This document shows, in pieces, positions 33,987 to 42,473 of a DNA stretch of 64,000 nucleotides. Under the pieces are notes generated by a model, which saw nothing but the letters and a program-made list of their open reading frames with translations, had not been told where the DNA came from and did no database searches. Within the stretch, counting starts at the first letter, position 1; each line of letters begins with the position of its first letter. The position numbers and the translations under genes are program-made. Source of the stretch: Formosa agariphila KMM 3901 (GTDB taxonomy: Bacteria > Bacteroidota > Bacteroidia > Flavobacteriales > Flavobacteriaceae); the NCBI RefSeq assembly GCF_000723205.1, contig NZ_HG315671.1, positions 1,523,351 through 1,587,350 on the forward strand, read 5' to 3'.

Positions 33987-34934
33987 TTAAAATTCTAACT
34001 TTACACCTTGTTCTGGAAAGATTAAATCTAAGCCTAAATTATTCTGTTTTTCTAATTGCGCTTTAATTTTAACCATATTTTCTTTTGGCGGTTTCTGGTG
34101 CGTAATTATTGTTTTAAAACCTGTTAAGGCTTTGTCTCCTGTTAATTTCTGTAATACGCTTAATTCTTTATAAAACCAATTTGGAGTTAAATGTCCAAAC
34201 AATGCAGTGTCTGCTTGCTCGTTAGGAAAGGAAACTTCAATAAACATAGCGCGTAGTTGATTCCTTTTAATTAAAGGTGCAATCGTAGTCCATAAGTGTT
34301 TTAAATCCTGACTGTTTTCAATAGCATCTGGACCTGTATCTCCTAAATAAAGGATATAATCGTTGTGATGCCTTACAAGGAATGCTGTACTTTCAAACGG
34401 ATTTACATGACTTAAAGGAAACGCTGTGACATGCATATCTGTATTTGAAATTGGTATTTCTTGCTTGACATTTAAAGTTTCAAAGTGATATCGTTTTATT
34501 TGAAATCCTGGACCTTCATCACCGAAATTCGCCCATGTTTGTCCGTTAAAATAATGATTTTGCATCATCGTCATACACTTCTGTGTGGCATACACAGTTT
34601 TAGAAGAATCTGCAGGCGAATTTATTATTAAGCCAGAGACGTGATCTAAATGGGCATGCGAAATAAAATAACCTTTTATATAACGTTTTAAGACTTCGCT
34701 TGCAGATACGTTAAAGATGTTGTTTTCAATAGACTTTTCTATTCCTGCATGAATGGTTCCAGCATCTAAAGCTACAAAATCATTGGTGTGAATAGGAGCA
34801 ACTAAGTATGATGATAAATTAGTTTCATCAACGCCGCCTTTAACCCCTAGTGGAACGACTTGAAAAGCTGGCGCTTGTTGTCCGTAAAACATATTAGATA
34901 TTAGAAATAATAATAAGTAAAGAGTAGATTTCAT
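33987..34934 (-). CDS. Periplasmic class II 3',5'-cyclic-nucleotide phosphodiesterase
   Basis: 315 residues with a signal peptide (MKSTLYLLLFLISNMFYG). The metal motif ISHAHLDHVSGL (HxHxDH) marks the metallo-beta-lactamase fold, and the start (VPLGVKGGVDETNLSSYLV), LYLGDTGPDAIE, FIEVSFPNE and HLTP blocks are those of the class II cyclic-nucleotide phosphodiesterases (yeast PDE1, Vibrio CpdP group, PF02112). Export suggests degradation of extracellular cAMP or cGMP. A -7 box CAAATTTA (minus-strand TAAATTTG) lies at 34955-34962. Confidence 0.88.
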   Translation of the reverse strand: MKSTLYLLLFLISNMFYGQQAPAFQVVPLGVKGGVDETNLSSYLVAPIHTNDFVALDAGTIHAGIEKSIENNIFNVSASEVLKRYIKGYFISHAHLDHVSGLIINSPADSSKTVYATQKCMTMMQNHYFNGQTWANFGDEGPGFQIKRYHFETLNVKQEIPISNTDMHVTAFPLSHVNPFESTAFLVRHHNDYILYLGDTGPDAIENSQDLKHLWTTIAPLIKRNQLRAMFIEVSFPNEQADTALFGHLTPNWFYKELSVLQKLTGDKALTGFKTIITHQKPPKENMVKIKAQLEKQNNLGLDLIFPEQGVKLEF

Positions 34935-35285
34935 ACTTCATTTGTTTTAAGATTCAAATTTAAAGGCTTCAGACTAATAATCAGTTGTTTTTATGTTGAA
35001 ACTTAAATTGGGAGTCTAGTTTTAAATTGAAATAAAAAAAGATTAAATTATGGAGTGAATTATAGATTCTAGGCTCAATTCAAGAGATATAGAGTACGAT
35101 TTTTTTAATCAAAATGTTTTATATTAGATAAATAAGAGCGAATTCTTAACTAAAAGCTGTTAAAAAATAAAGATTAAACATTAACAGTTTAATAAATTGT
35201 AAAATGTATAAATAAAGAACTTTCTCTTTTATAGCGAAACCATTAGATATTTAAGTTTTATATTTATAATCCTAAATAAGTAAAA
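34935..35285. other. 351-bp intergenic region, divergent
   Basis: AT-rich space between the phosphodiesterase gene (minus) and the T9SS protein gene (plus). It holds a minus-strand -7 box at 34955-34962. I see no coding frame, no strong hairpin and no clear plus-strand promoter. Confidence 0.5.
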
Positions 35286-38078
35286 TTGATAGCAAAATTA
35301 AACCTCCTCCTCAAACAGTGTCTGTTTGTTATATGCTTAATTGTAGTAACTCAGGCCCACTCCCAGCAAGAATCTGCAAATTGGTTTTTTGGCGAAAAAG
35401 CAGCATTAAGTTTTAATAGCAATTCGCCTGTTTCTATTGCAAATAGTAGTTTAGAAACTCATGAAGGAAGTGCAACAATTTCCGACGAACAAGGTAATTT
35501 ATTGTTTTATACAGATGGTGTAACCATTTGGGATAAGCGAAATAGAGCGATGCCAAATGGTTATAATTTATTTGGAAATAAATCAAGTACAATGTCTGCT
35601 TTAATTATTCCTAAACCAGGAACTATTAATAGGTATTATGTATTTACTATTGATGAACCAGGAAAATCTAAAGAGAATTTTGATGATGGTAAAATTAATG
35701 GTGTAAATTATTCTGAAGTTGATATGACTTTAAATAGTGGCTATGGCGATGTTATTTTAAAAAATCAACCTTTAATTACGTATGATGTAAATAATGAAAC
35801 AGAACGTTATTTTAAGTCATCTGAAAAAATTACAGCAGTTACCCATGATGATGAAATTTCAATTTGGGTAATTACACATTTAGGAAATACTTTTTATTCA
35901 TTTTTAATTGACGAACTAGGTGTCAATGAAAATCCTGTAACATCAACAGTTTCAACAAATATTATTCCTAGAGTTAATTCAGATAGTATAAATGTAACAG
36001 CCATTGGGTATTTAAAAGTATCTCCTAACGGAAAAAATATAGCTATAGCACATAGTTCTACAGCATTAGGAAGCCCTAGAACGGGAACTAAAAGAAATGG
36101 AAAAGTATTCTTGTACGATTTCAATACTATTACAGGGACAGTTACAAGTGAATTATTATTAAGTGATGGGCTTTATCCTTACGGTTTAGAATTTTCACCC
36201 AATTCAAAACTTTTATATACAACGGTTGGACATTATAATACTGATGATTCATTTCGTGAAGGTTATTTGTATCAATATGATGTGAAAAGTAGTGATATAC
36301 CTGGGTCAGAAGTTTTAATTAATACATCTAATTATTATGCAGGTGCTTTGCAGTTGGCCATAGATGGTAAAATTTATCGTACCGGATACACGGGTACAGC
36401 AGGTTTAAATACATTATCTCTTATAGATAACCCGAATACAATTGGAACAGATTGTAACTATAGACATGGTAGAATACATTTAGACTACGGTCGTGCTAAA
36501 TTAGGCTTGCCACCCTTTGTACAGTCTATATTTAAGTACAGATTTAATTATACGTATACCTGTGCAGGTTCTGGATTTGAAGCTACGTTTAATATTCTGC
36601 CTGATCCAAGCGAAGAAGATCCAGATTATAAAATGTCTTGGGATTTTGGAGATGGAGAAACGTCTACATCGAGCGCTACTCATTATTATGCTGTTCCTGG
36701 AGACTATGAAGTTAGTATGGAATTAAGTATAAATGGAGAAATACAAACGTATAAAAAAACAATAACTATTGCCGAAGAACCAACTTTAGATACCAACTAT
36801 GAATTAATTGCTTGCGATGCTTTTGATGCAGATGCTAACGATGGTTTAACATACTTTAATTTACAAAACTTAAGTGCGAATAGCACTATTTTTACTACAG
36901 ATTTAGTACAAGTCTATTTTTATGAAACCCTAGTAGAAGCTACAATTGCAAATAAATTAGATGCTATTAATGGTTCGTTTCAAAATTCAGTGGAAAATCA
37001 AATAGTATACGCAAATGTTTATGCAGATCATTCAGATTGTTTTCAAACTGTCGAAGTTAAGTTAACCACAAAAGATCCAGTTTCTGTAGGAGAGTTTACT
37101 CTTAAAGCTTGTCAAACAATAACAGAAGGTATAGCGCTTTTCGATTTGTCTGAAACGTTTATAAATAGTATTAGAACCGCGTCTGGTTTTTCAAATGATG
37201 TAGCAATTTCTTTTCATTCAAGTCGAGTAGATGCTCAAAACGGAGCAAATCCTTTGCCTCCTAATTATGAATCGGCAGATACAACAATTTATATAAAGGC
37301 AGAGAGTAGCAGTGCGTGTTACGATGTTGGAAAGGTAAATTTAAGGGTGAATTATTTTCCGATTTTAGCAGATCGAGTATATAATGTATGTCCATCAGAA
37401 TTTCCTATAACTATAGATTCAGGGATAAGAAGTTCTACTTATAATACTAATTCTTATACCTATAGTTGGGATGGTACAGGTACTAGAATACCCAGTACAA
37501 ATGATGAATTAGAAGTGCATGCAGCAGGAGAATATTATGTAACAATTTATGATACAGCCTTGAATTGTGATGCAACAGTTAGGGTTAGTGTGGTTGAATT
37601 TCCAGCTCCCATGTTAAAAGATTTTAAAGTAGATAATTATAATTTAACCATTAATTTATTAAACCCGGGTAATAATTTTGAATATGCAGTAGACTATTTA
37701 AATGGATTTCAAGACAGTAATGTGTTTAGAAATTTATCTGCAGGCGAACATAAATTTTATGTTCGCGATAAATTTAGATGTAATCTTATAGAAGAAACAT
37801 TCTATGTATTTGGTCTCCCAAAATATTTTACACCAAATGGAGATGGTATACACGATATTTGGAAGGTAGAAGGGTTAGATCCAAGTCTATTTACGCAACC
37901 AATTGATGTTTATGTTTTCGATAGGTATGGCAAAATTATAACAAGGTTCGATGCATTAAATTCCGAAGGTTGGGATGGGACTTTAAATGGTACAAAACTT
38001 CTTCCCGATGATTATTGGTACCACTTAGTTTTACCAAACGGTAGAGAATATCGCGGCCATTTTACATTGAAATATTAA
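35286..38078 (+). CDS. T9SS type B secreted protein with PKD domain (gliding-type CHU_C end)
   Basis: 930 residues. The only usable start is TTG at 35286 (an in-frame stop is at 35277), followed directly by a signal peptide (LLLKQCLFVICLIVVTQAHS). Residues about 30-410 look like a beta-propeller-like repeat domain (SPNGKNIAIAHSS, SPNSKLLYTTVGH). A PKD domain is at about 440-500 (WDFGDGETSTSSATHYY, PGDYEVSMEL), then further beta-sandwich parts. The last 90 residues (KYFTPNGDGIHDIWKVEGL to the end) are the CHU_C type B sorting domain for the type IX system. It is thus exported to the cell surface; ligand unknown. Confidence 0.88.
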   Translation: MIAKLNLLLKQCLFVICLIVVTQAHSQQESANWFFGEKAALSFNSNSPVSIANSSLETHEGSATISDEQGNLLFYTDGVTIWDKRNRAMPNGYNLFGNKSSTMSALIIPKPGTINRYYVFTIDEPGKSKENFDDGKINGVNYSEVDMTLNSGYGDVILKNQPLITYDVNNETERYFKSSEKITAVTHDDEISIWVITHLGNTFYSFLIDELGVNENPVTSTVSTNIIPRVNSDSINVTAIGYLKVSPNGKNIAIAHSSTALGSPRTGTKRNGKVFLYDFNTITGTVTSELLLSDGLYPYGLEFSPNSKLLYTTVGHYNTDDSFREGYLYQYDVKSSDIPGSEVLINTSNYYAGALQLAIDGKIYRTGYTGTAGLNTLSLIDNPNTIGTDCNYRHGRIHLDYGRAKLGLPPFVQSIFKYRFNYTYTCAGSGFEATFNILPDPSEEDPDYKMSWDFGDGETSTSSATHYYAVPGDYEVSMELSINGEIQTYKKTITIAEEPTLDTNYELIACDAFDADANDGLTYFNLQNLSANSTIFTTDLVQVYFYETLVEATIANKLDAINGSFQNSVENQIVYANVYADHSDCFQTVEVKLTTKDPVSVGEFTLKACQTITEGIALFDLSETFINSIRTASGFSNDVAISFHSSRVDAQNGANPLPPNYESADTTIYIKAESSSACYDVGKVNLRVNYFPILADRVYNVCPSEFPITIDSGIRSSTYNTNSYTYSWDGTGTRIPSTNDELEVHAAGEYYVTIYDTALNCDATVRVSVVEFPAPMLKDFKVDNYNLTINLLNPGNNFEYAVDYLNGFQDSNVFRNLSAGEHKFYVRDKFRCNLIEETFYVFGLPKYFTPNGDGIHDIWKVEGLDPSLFTQPIDVYVFDRYGKIITRFDALNSEGWDGTLNGTKLLPDDYWYHLVLPNGREYRGHFTLKY

Positions 38079-38114
38079 ATATAATACCAATAGCTTCAGT
38101 CTTAGAGTCTTGTT

Positions 38115-38984
38115 CTATACTTTTTTAGGCAATATCTTTTTTATTAAAATAACGATAAGTAAAACTATAAAACCAATTACTGTACCTGAAATAAATTCAG
38201 AAATCATACTTGGTAATGCATGAAATAAATCGTGTAAATATGGTATGTTGTGTAAAAAGATACCTCCAGAAACTAGGAGTAAAGCAATAGTACCAACCAC
38301 GCCTAGGCCTTTAATTACCCATGGAAGTGCACGTACTAAAAATCGGCCAAACTTATCCGAGATGCTATTATCTTCTTCGTTTAAGTTAATTAATTTTAAA
38401 CCAATGTCGTCCATTCTTACAATAAGTGCAACAATACCATACACACCTACAGTAGCTAAAAGTGCGACTAAAGAGACTACGATTATTTGAGTAGTTAAGG
38501 GATGACCTACAACAGTTCCTAAAGCCATAATTACAATTTCAACCGAAAGAATAAAGTCTGTAACTATTGCAGCATTTATCTTTTCCTTTTCAAGTTTTAA
38601 TAAATCGGTTTCAGATTTTGCTTCTACTATAGGTGTTATATCATGCTCATGAGGTACAATATATTCGTATATTTTTTCGGCACCTTCGTATGCAAGGTAT
38701 AGTCCTCCTAGTGTTAAAATTATGGGTATCGATACAGGTAATAAAGCACTCAATAAAAAGGCAAAAGGTAAAATTATAGCTTTGTTTTTTAAAGACCCCT
38801 TGGTAATGGCCCATAATACAGGTATTTCTCTAGAGGATAAAAATCCAGAAGCCTTTTCTGCATTTACAGCTAAATCGTCGCCTAATATTCCTGCGGTTTT
38901 TTTAGTTGCTACTTTTCCCATAGTTGCTACATCGTCCATTAAAGCGGCGATATCATCTAATAATGCAAAAAAACCTGAAGCCAT
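38115..38984 (-). CDS. DUF808 (YedI-like) membrane protein
   Basis: 289 residues. The N-terminus ASGFFALLDDIAALMDDVA is the diagnostic DUF808 start, followed by several hydrophobic helices (FAFLLSALLPVSIPIILTLGGLYLAYEG split across residues 75-103, and later ones). Function is unknown across bacteria. It is a single gene, convergent with the T9SS gene (36-base gap, no clear terminator). Confidence 0.88.
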   Translation of the reverse strand: MASGFFALLDDIAALMDDVATMGKVATKKTAGILGDDLAVNAEKASGFLSSREIPVLWAITKGSLKNKAIILPFAFLLSALLPVSIPIILTLGGLYLAYEGAEKIYEYIVPHEHDITPIVEAKSETDLLKLEKEKINAAIVTDFILSVEIVIMALGTVVGHPLTTQIIVVSLVALLATVGVYGIVALIVRMDDIGLKLINLNEEDNSISDKFGRFLVRALPWVIKGLGVVGTIALLLVSGGIFLHNIPYLHDLFHALPSMISEFISGTVIGFIVLLIVILIKKILPKKV

Positions 38985-39410
38985 TGATATGTGTTTTGTG
39001 TGAGTTAAATACTAGTTTTGTTAAATTGTAACGATTTAAAGTTTAAACAAAATTTATAAGCTGTAAACCTATGCTAAAATACTATGTTTATGTTTTAAGT
39101 AAAGTAAAATCAGAAAAAAATATCCAACGTAAAAAGAAGTACTAAAATCTGTGTGTATTGCGTTACTAGTTCACGTAGATTTTAATACTTTTGTAAGTAC
39201 TATTACTTAAAAAACAAGTTTTTTTACTTAGATTTAGTTGGTTTATTACTTAGTTTTTATTGTTAAATTATTTGTTTTATGGGTTTTAGCTGATGTAATT
39301 ATTAGTAAATCGCTAAAAGTGTTCTAAATTTAATAGTAATTAAAGCCGATGTGTTTGGTTAACAGAAAAATAATTACATTTAAACGTTAAAATACTAGAA
39401 ATCAAAAATT
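38985..39410. other. 426-bp intergenic region, divergent
   Basis: Space between the DUF808 (minus) and thioesterase (plus) genes. It contains a 14-bp inverted repeat at 39137-39190 and a candidate promoter TTTG-N17-TACATTTA (39354-39382) before the thioesterase. No open frame of note is visible. Confidence 0.5.
39137..39190. repeat. Inverted repeat in an intergenic region
   Basis: AAGTACTAAAATCT (39137-39150) pairs with AGATTTTAATACTT (39177-39190) with one mismatch; the 26-base loop has a further GTG/CAC complement. A third AAGTACT occurs just after (39195-39201). Confidence 0.5.
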
Positions 39411-39950
39411 ATGAAATTTAAGCATATAGAAGAATCTCAAATTACAATGACTCAATTAATGTTGCCTTCCCACTCTAATTTTAGAGGAAATATTCATGGA
39501 GGATTTATTTTAAATTTGATGGATCAAATTGCGTTTGCTTGTGCTTCAAAACATTCCGAACATTATTCGGTTACAGCTTCTGTAAATAAAGTAGATTTTT
39601 TAAATACCATTGCGGTAGGCGAGTTGGTCACTTTAAAAGCATCCATTAATTATACGGGACGAACTTCTATGGTGGTAGGTTTACGTGTAGAATCTGAAGA
39701 TATACATACAGGAGTTATTAAACACTGTAACTCGTCTTATTTTACTATGGTTGCAAAAGATAAAGATTATAATAGTGTTGAAGTCCCTGGTTTAATTTTA
39801 GATACAGAAGATAGTATAAGACGATTTGCTAGAAGTATAAAAAGGCAAAAACAGGCGCGTAAACGAAGTGAAAATTTTAATTCTACCGATTTTAAAATTG
39901 AAGAATATTTAGAAGAAGTAAGAGAGCATAACGTACAAATTACGTTATAA
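39411..39950 (+). CDS. Acyl-CoA thioesterase (hotdog fold)
   Basis: 179 residues. The hotdog helix NFRGNIHGGFILNLMDQIAF carries the catalytic Asp region, and VTASVNKVDFLNTIAVGELV with RTSMVVGLRVESEDIHTG are the conserved strands of the YciA/BFIT-like acyl-CoA thioesterases. It hydrolyses acyl-CoA to free acid in the cytoplasm. The charged C-terminal 40 residues (RQKQARKRSENF) are a group-specific tail. Ends in a terminator at 39974. Confidence 0.9.
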   Translation: MKFKHIEESQITMTQLMLPSHSNFRGNIHGGFILNLMDQIAFACASKHSEHYSVTASVNKVDFLNTIAVGELVTLKASINYTGRTSMVVGLRVESEDIHTGVIKHCNSSYFTMVAKDKDYNSVEVPGLILDTEDSIRRFARSIKRQKQARKRSENFNSTDFKIEEYLEEVREHNVQITL

Positions 39951-39973
39951 ATCATATATTATAAGTTTAAAGT

Positions 39974-40009
39974 AAGCAGATATCTAAAGTTTAGGTCTCT
40001 GCTTTTTTT
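39974..40009 (+). terminator. Intrinsic terminator after the thioesterase gene
   Basis: Stem AAGCAGA-T-ATCTA with TAGGT-C-TCTGCTT (one bulge pair, one T-G) followed by seven T. Confidence 0.85.
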
Positions 40010-40081
40010 ATGTGTTTTTTCGAATTAAATGAGTTCCTCTAATAATTCAAAATCAAAGCAACAGTAAGTTGTATATACATA

Positions 40082-40133
40082 GTGTGTAAAAAGTGTGTAA
40101 TTTTTTCACAGGAAACACATCTGTTTTACACAC
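40082..40133. promoter_or_regulatory. Candidate enhancer (activator binding region) for a sigma-54 promoter
   Basis: A perfect 10-bp inverted repeat GTGTGTAAAA (40082-40091) / TTTTACACAC (40124-40133) encloses a smaller palindrome TGTG-N9-CACA (40094-40110). It lies about 100-150 bases upstream of the -24/-12-like site, the usual place for NtrC-type activators. Confidence 0.5.
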
Positions 40134-40229
40134 ATTTCCCAAACCTAGAATAAACAATTATATCTTAAATTTTAATAAATCCCTTGTGTGTGCTGCATTT
40201 ACAACGTTTGAATTAAAAAGTTTTGTACA

Positions 40230-40245
40230 TGGCATGCTTATTTCA
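40230..40245 (+). promoter_or_regulatory. Candidate sigma-54 promoter (-24/-12)
   Basis: TGGCATG-N4-TTTCA against consensus TGGCACG-N4-TTGCW: the -24 half has one change, the -12 half reads TTTCA, so the -12 GC is TC. It is 47 bases before the ATG at 40293. An NtrC-type activator gene lies 0.8 kb downstream. Confidence 0.5.
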
Positions 40246-40292
40246 TATTACTAATCAGAACAAATAAACAAACGATTTTAAATCTTAGAAAT

Positions 40293-40592
40293 ATGAAAAA
40301 TATAATAATAGCATCGGCATTAGCTGTAGGAGGAGGAGCCTACGCTACATCTCCACAAACCATATTTTTTCACGACGGAATTATGGATACGATATTTCAA
40401 GAAGATTTTATACCTATGTCATTAACAGATTTGCCAATAGCTGTTATAGATTCTATAACCAAGGATTATGGTATTGATAATGTTGACGCAGTGTATAAAA
40501 ATGATTTAAATGAATATAAACTTGATCTTAATATTAATGATCAAATTGAAACCGTTTATAAAGATGAAAACGGACATTGGATAAAAAAATAA
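40293..40592 (+). CDS. Small secreted PepSY-like protein, copy 1
   Basis: 99 residues. The N-terminus MKNIIIASALAVGGGAYA is a short export signal. The C-terminal half (LPIAVIDSITKDYG, VDAVYKNDLNEYKLDL, IETVYKDENGHWIKK) follows the pattern of PepSY-like/beta-lactamase-inhibitor-like periplasmic domains (PF11396 type). It is a paralogue of the gene at 40649: both end EYKL-L-(10)-ETV----G-WIKK. Its upstream region carries the sigma-54-like elements. Confidence 0.7.
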   Translation: MKNIIIASALAVGGGAYATSPQTIFFHDGIMDTIFQEDFIPMSLTDLPIAVIDSITKDYGIDNVDAVYKNDLNEYKLDLNINDQIETVYKDENGHWIKK

Positions 40593-40596
40593 AATT

Positions 40597-40625
40597 GAGT
40601 AACCAGAATAAATAGAGTAACCAGA
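40597..40625 (+). repeat. Direct repeat between the two PepSY-like genes
   Basis: GAGTAACCAGA occurs twice, at 40597-40607 and 40615-40625, 18 bases apart, just after the first PepSY-like stop codon. Its role is unknown. Confidence 0.5.
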
Positions 40626-40648
40626 TTATTAATTAAAATTTTTAAATT

Positions 40649-40954
40649 ATGAAAAATGTATTTTTAACATTAGTATTTGCAGCAGTAGTTTTAAGTAACA
40701 TGTCATTTTACGCGGCTTCTCCGGTGGTCTTAAAATTTGAAGATGGTGTGTTTGTTTTGCAAGATGAGTATAAAGAAATTAAAGTAACCGAATTACCAAA
40801 AGCAGTAACAGATGCTGTAGCAACAGATTTTTCTAAAGCTACAATCGCCAAAGCTTACGTAAATGAAGCTATGGAATACAAATTAGAACTTACTATGGAT
40901 GGTACTATGGAAACGGTGCATGTAGATGCTAAAGGAAATTGGATAAAAAAATAG
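40649..40954 (+). CDS. Small secreted PepSY-like protein, copy 2
   Basis: 101 residues with signal peptide MKNVFLTLVFAAVVLSNMSFYA. The mature part (VTELPKAVTDAVATDFSKATI, AYVNEAMEYKLELTMDG, ETVHVDAKGNWIKK) matches the same domain as its neighbour 56 bases upstream, so a tandem duplication is likely. Both lie upstream of, and on the same strand as, the sigma-54 response regulator gene. They may be its targets or sensed partners; that is inference. Confidence 0.72.
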   Translation: MKNVFLTLVFAAVVLSNMSFYAASPVVLKFEDGVFVLQDEYKEIKVTELPKAVTDAVATDFSKATIAKAYVNEAMEYKLELTMDGTMETVHVDAKGNWIKK

Positions 40955-40999
40955 TAAACACCAATTAACCATTTTTTTACTATACAATCTAATGAATAA

Positions 41000-41036
41000 C
41001 GCAATTGAAATTAGGAATAATACAATTTCAATTGCG
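41000..41036. repeat. Perfect 13-bp hairpin after the PepSY-like pair
   Basis: CGCAATTGAAATT (41000-41012) pairs fully with AATTTCAATTGCG (41024-41036) around an 11-nt loop. No T run follows, so it is not a classical terminator; it may stabilise the mRNA end or be an operator. Confidence 0.55.
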
Positions 41037-41045
41037 TATCCATAT

Positions 41046-41081
41046 AAAGAGGACGTTTTATTAAAACGCCCTCTTTTTTTT
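41046..41081 (+). terminator. Intrinsic terminator before the response regulator gene
   Basis: AAAGAGG-A-CGTTTT with AAAACG-C-CCTCTTT (one mismatch), ATT loop, and eight T. It separates the PepSY-like pair from the regulator gene at 41124. Confidence 0.85.
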
Positions 41082-41123
41082 GCTTAATTTTATACCTTAA
41101 TACTTATACTTTTTAAACAATAT

Positions 41124-42473
41124 ATGAAGTCAATCCTTTTAATAGAAGATGATGTTGCTTTCTCTAATATGCTAAAACGTTTTTTAGAGAAGCATAACTA
41201 TGGCGTATCAATAAGTTATGGTTTTGAAGATGCCAAAGCCATTATATTAAAAGATGATTTCGATTTAATTTTTACTGATTTAAGATTGCCAGATGGCGAC
41301 GGATTAGAGTTGTTGGAAATAGTAAAACAGCACAAAGAAAAAACACCTGTAATTTTAATGACCGGTTATGCCGAAGTGTCTACAGCTGTAAAAGCAATGA
41401 AGCAAGGCGCTATAGACTATATCTCTAAACCCTTTAATCAGGATGAAGTTTTACACGTTATAAATAACGCTTTAAATTCTGCACCAATTGTAGAGTCTAA
41501 ACCTAAACCTACTGAAAAAAAGGAGAGTCTCTCTAACTCCGAATTTGTTACTGGAATTAGCTCTACTTCAAAAAAATTAAGTGAATACATTCAACTTGTT
41601 GGACCTACAGATATGTCGGTTTTAATTACTGGTGAAAGCGGAACAGGTAAAGAAGTTGTTGCAAAGTCTATTCATAATATAAGTTCAAGAAAAAATAAAC
41701 CTTTTGTGGCTGTAGATTGTGGTGCTATTCCAAATGAAATTGCTGCAAGTGAATTTTTCGGGCATAAAAAAGGGTCTTTTACAGGCGCTATTAGCGATAA
41801 GAAAGGACACTTTGAATCGGCTAACTTCGGAACATTGTTTTTAGATGAAGTTGGAAATTTATCTTACGAAAATCAAATTCAACTGCTTAGAGCATTGCAA
41901 GAGCGTCGTGTAAAACCTATTGGAAGTAGTGAAGAAATAGAAGTAGATATTAGATTGGTTACCGCAACTAACGAAGATTTGTTAAAAGCAGTTGAAGCAG
42001 GAGACTTTCGTGAAGATTTATACCACAGATTGAATGAATTTACAATCAAGATTCCAAATTTAAGCGAGCGTAAAGATGATATTATAATTTTTGCAGATTA
42101 CTTTTTAGATAAAGCTAATGTGCAGCTAAATAAAAATGTTATTGGATTTACAGACGAAGTTTTAAATATATTTCATAATTACTCTTGGCCTGGAAACTTA
42201 AGAGAGTTTGGAAATGTGGTTAAGCGTGCCACCTTATTAACGACAGGCGATTTTATAGAACAAAGTGTTTTGCCTGCTGAGTTAAAATTAGGGTCAAGCC
42301 AGGGTAGTACAGCTGTGCAGTCCAAAAACTTTTCAACAAAAGACAACGAAAAAGATTTAATTATTCGCGCTTTAGAGCAAGCTAATAACAATAAAACTCA
42401 CGCAGCTAAACTTTTAAATGTGACTCGAAAAACACTTTATAACAAAATAAAAGAATACGGTATTAATCTATAA
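41124..42473 (+). CDS. Sigma-54-dependent response regulator (NtrC type)
   Basis: 449 residues in three parts. Receiver domain 1-115 with phosphoacceptor Asp52 (DLIFTDLRLPDGDG) and Lys in YISKPFN. AAA+ domain about 140-370 with Walker A GESGTGKEVV, the sigma-54 contact loop KGSFTGAISDKKGHFE, Walker B LFLDEVGNL and an arginine-finger region. C-terminal Fis-type helix-turn-helix (NNKTHAAKLLNVTRKTLYNKI). It activates RNA polymerase carrying sigma-54. It overlaps tail to tail by 11 bases with the hybrid kinase gene, its likely phosphodonor. Confidence 0.93.
   Translation: MKSILLIEDDVAFSNMLKRFLEKHNYGVSISYGFEDAKAIILKDDFDLIFTDLRLPDGDGLELLEIVKQHKEKTPVILMTGYAEVSTAVKAMKQGAIDYISKPFNQDEVLHVINNALNSAPIVESKPKPTEKKESLSNSEFVTGISSTSKKLSEYIQLVGPTDMSVLITGESGTGKEVVAKSIHNISSRKNKPFVAVDCGAIPNEIAASEFFGHKKGSFTGAISDKKGHFESANFGTLFLDEVGNLSYENQIQLLRALQERRVKPIGSSEEIEVDIRLVTATNEDLLKAVEAGDFREDLYHRLNEFTIKIPNLSERKDDIIIFADYFLDKANVQLNKNVIGFTDEVLNIFHNYSWPGNLREFGNVVKRATLLTTGDFIEQSVLPAELKLGSSQGSTAVQSKNFSTKDNEKDLIIRALEQANNNKTHAAKLLNVTRKTLYNKIKEYGINL

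Larger units (their letters stand above)
39951..40292. other. 342-bp intergenic region with terminator and sigma-54-type control elements
   Basis: It holds the thioesterase terminator (39974-40009), a 10-bp inverted repeat with inner palindrome (40082-40133), and a -24/-12-like promoter (40230-40245), in that order, leading into the PepSY-like gene at 40293. No coding frame. Confidence 0.6.

Noticed and set aside
40992-41087. 31-codon frame after the second PepSY-like gene
   Set aside because: It runs through a perfect hairpin and an intrinsic terminator, so RNA structure explains the sequence better than a peptide.
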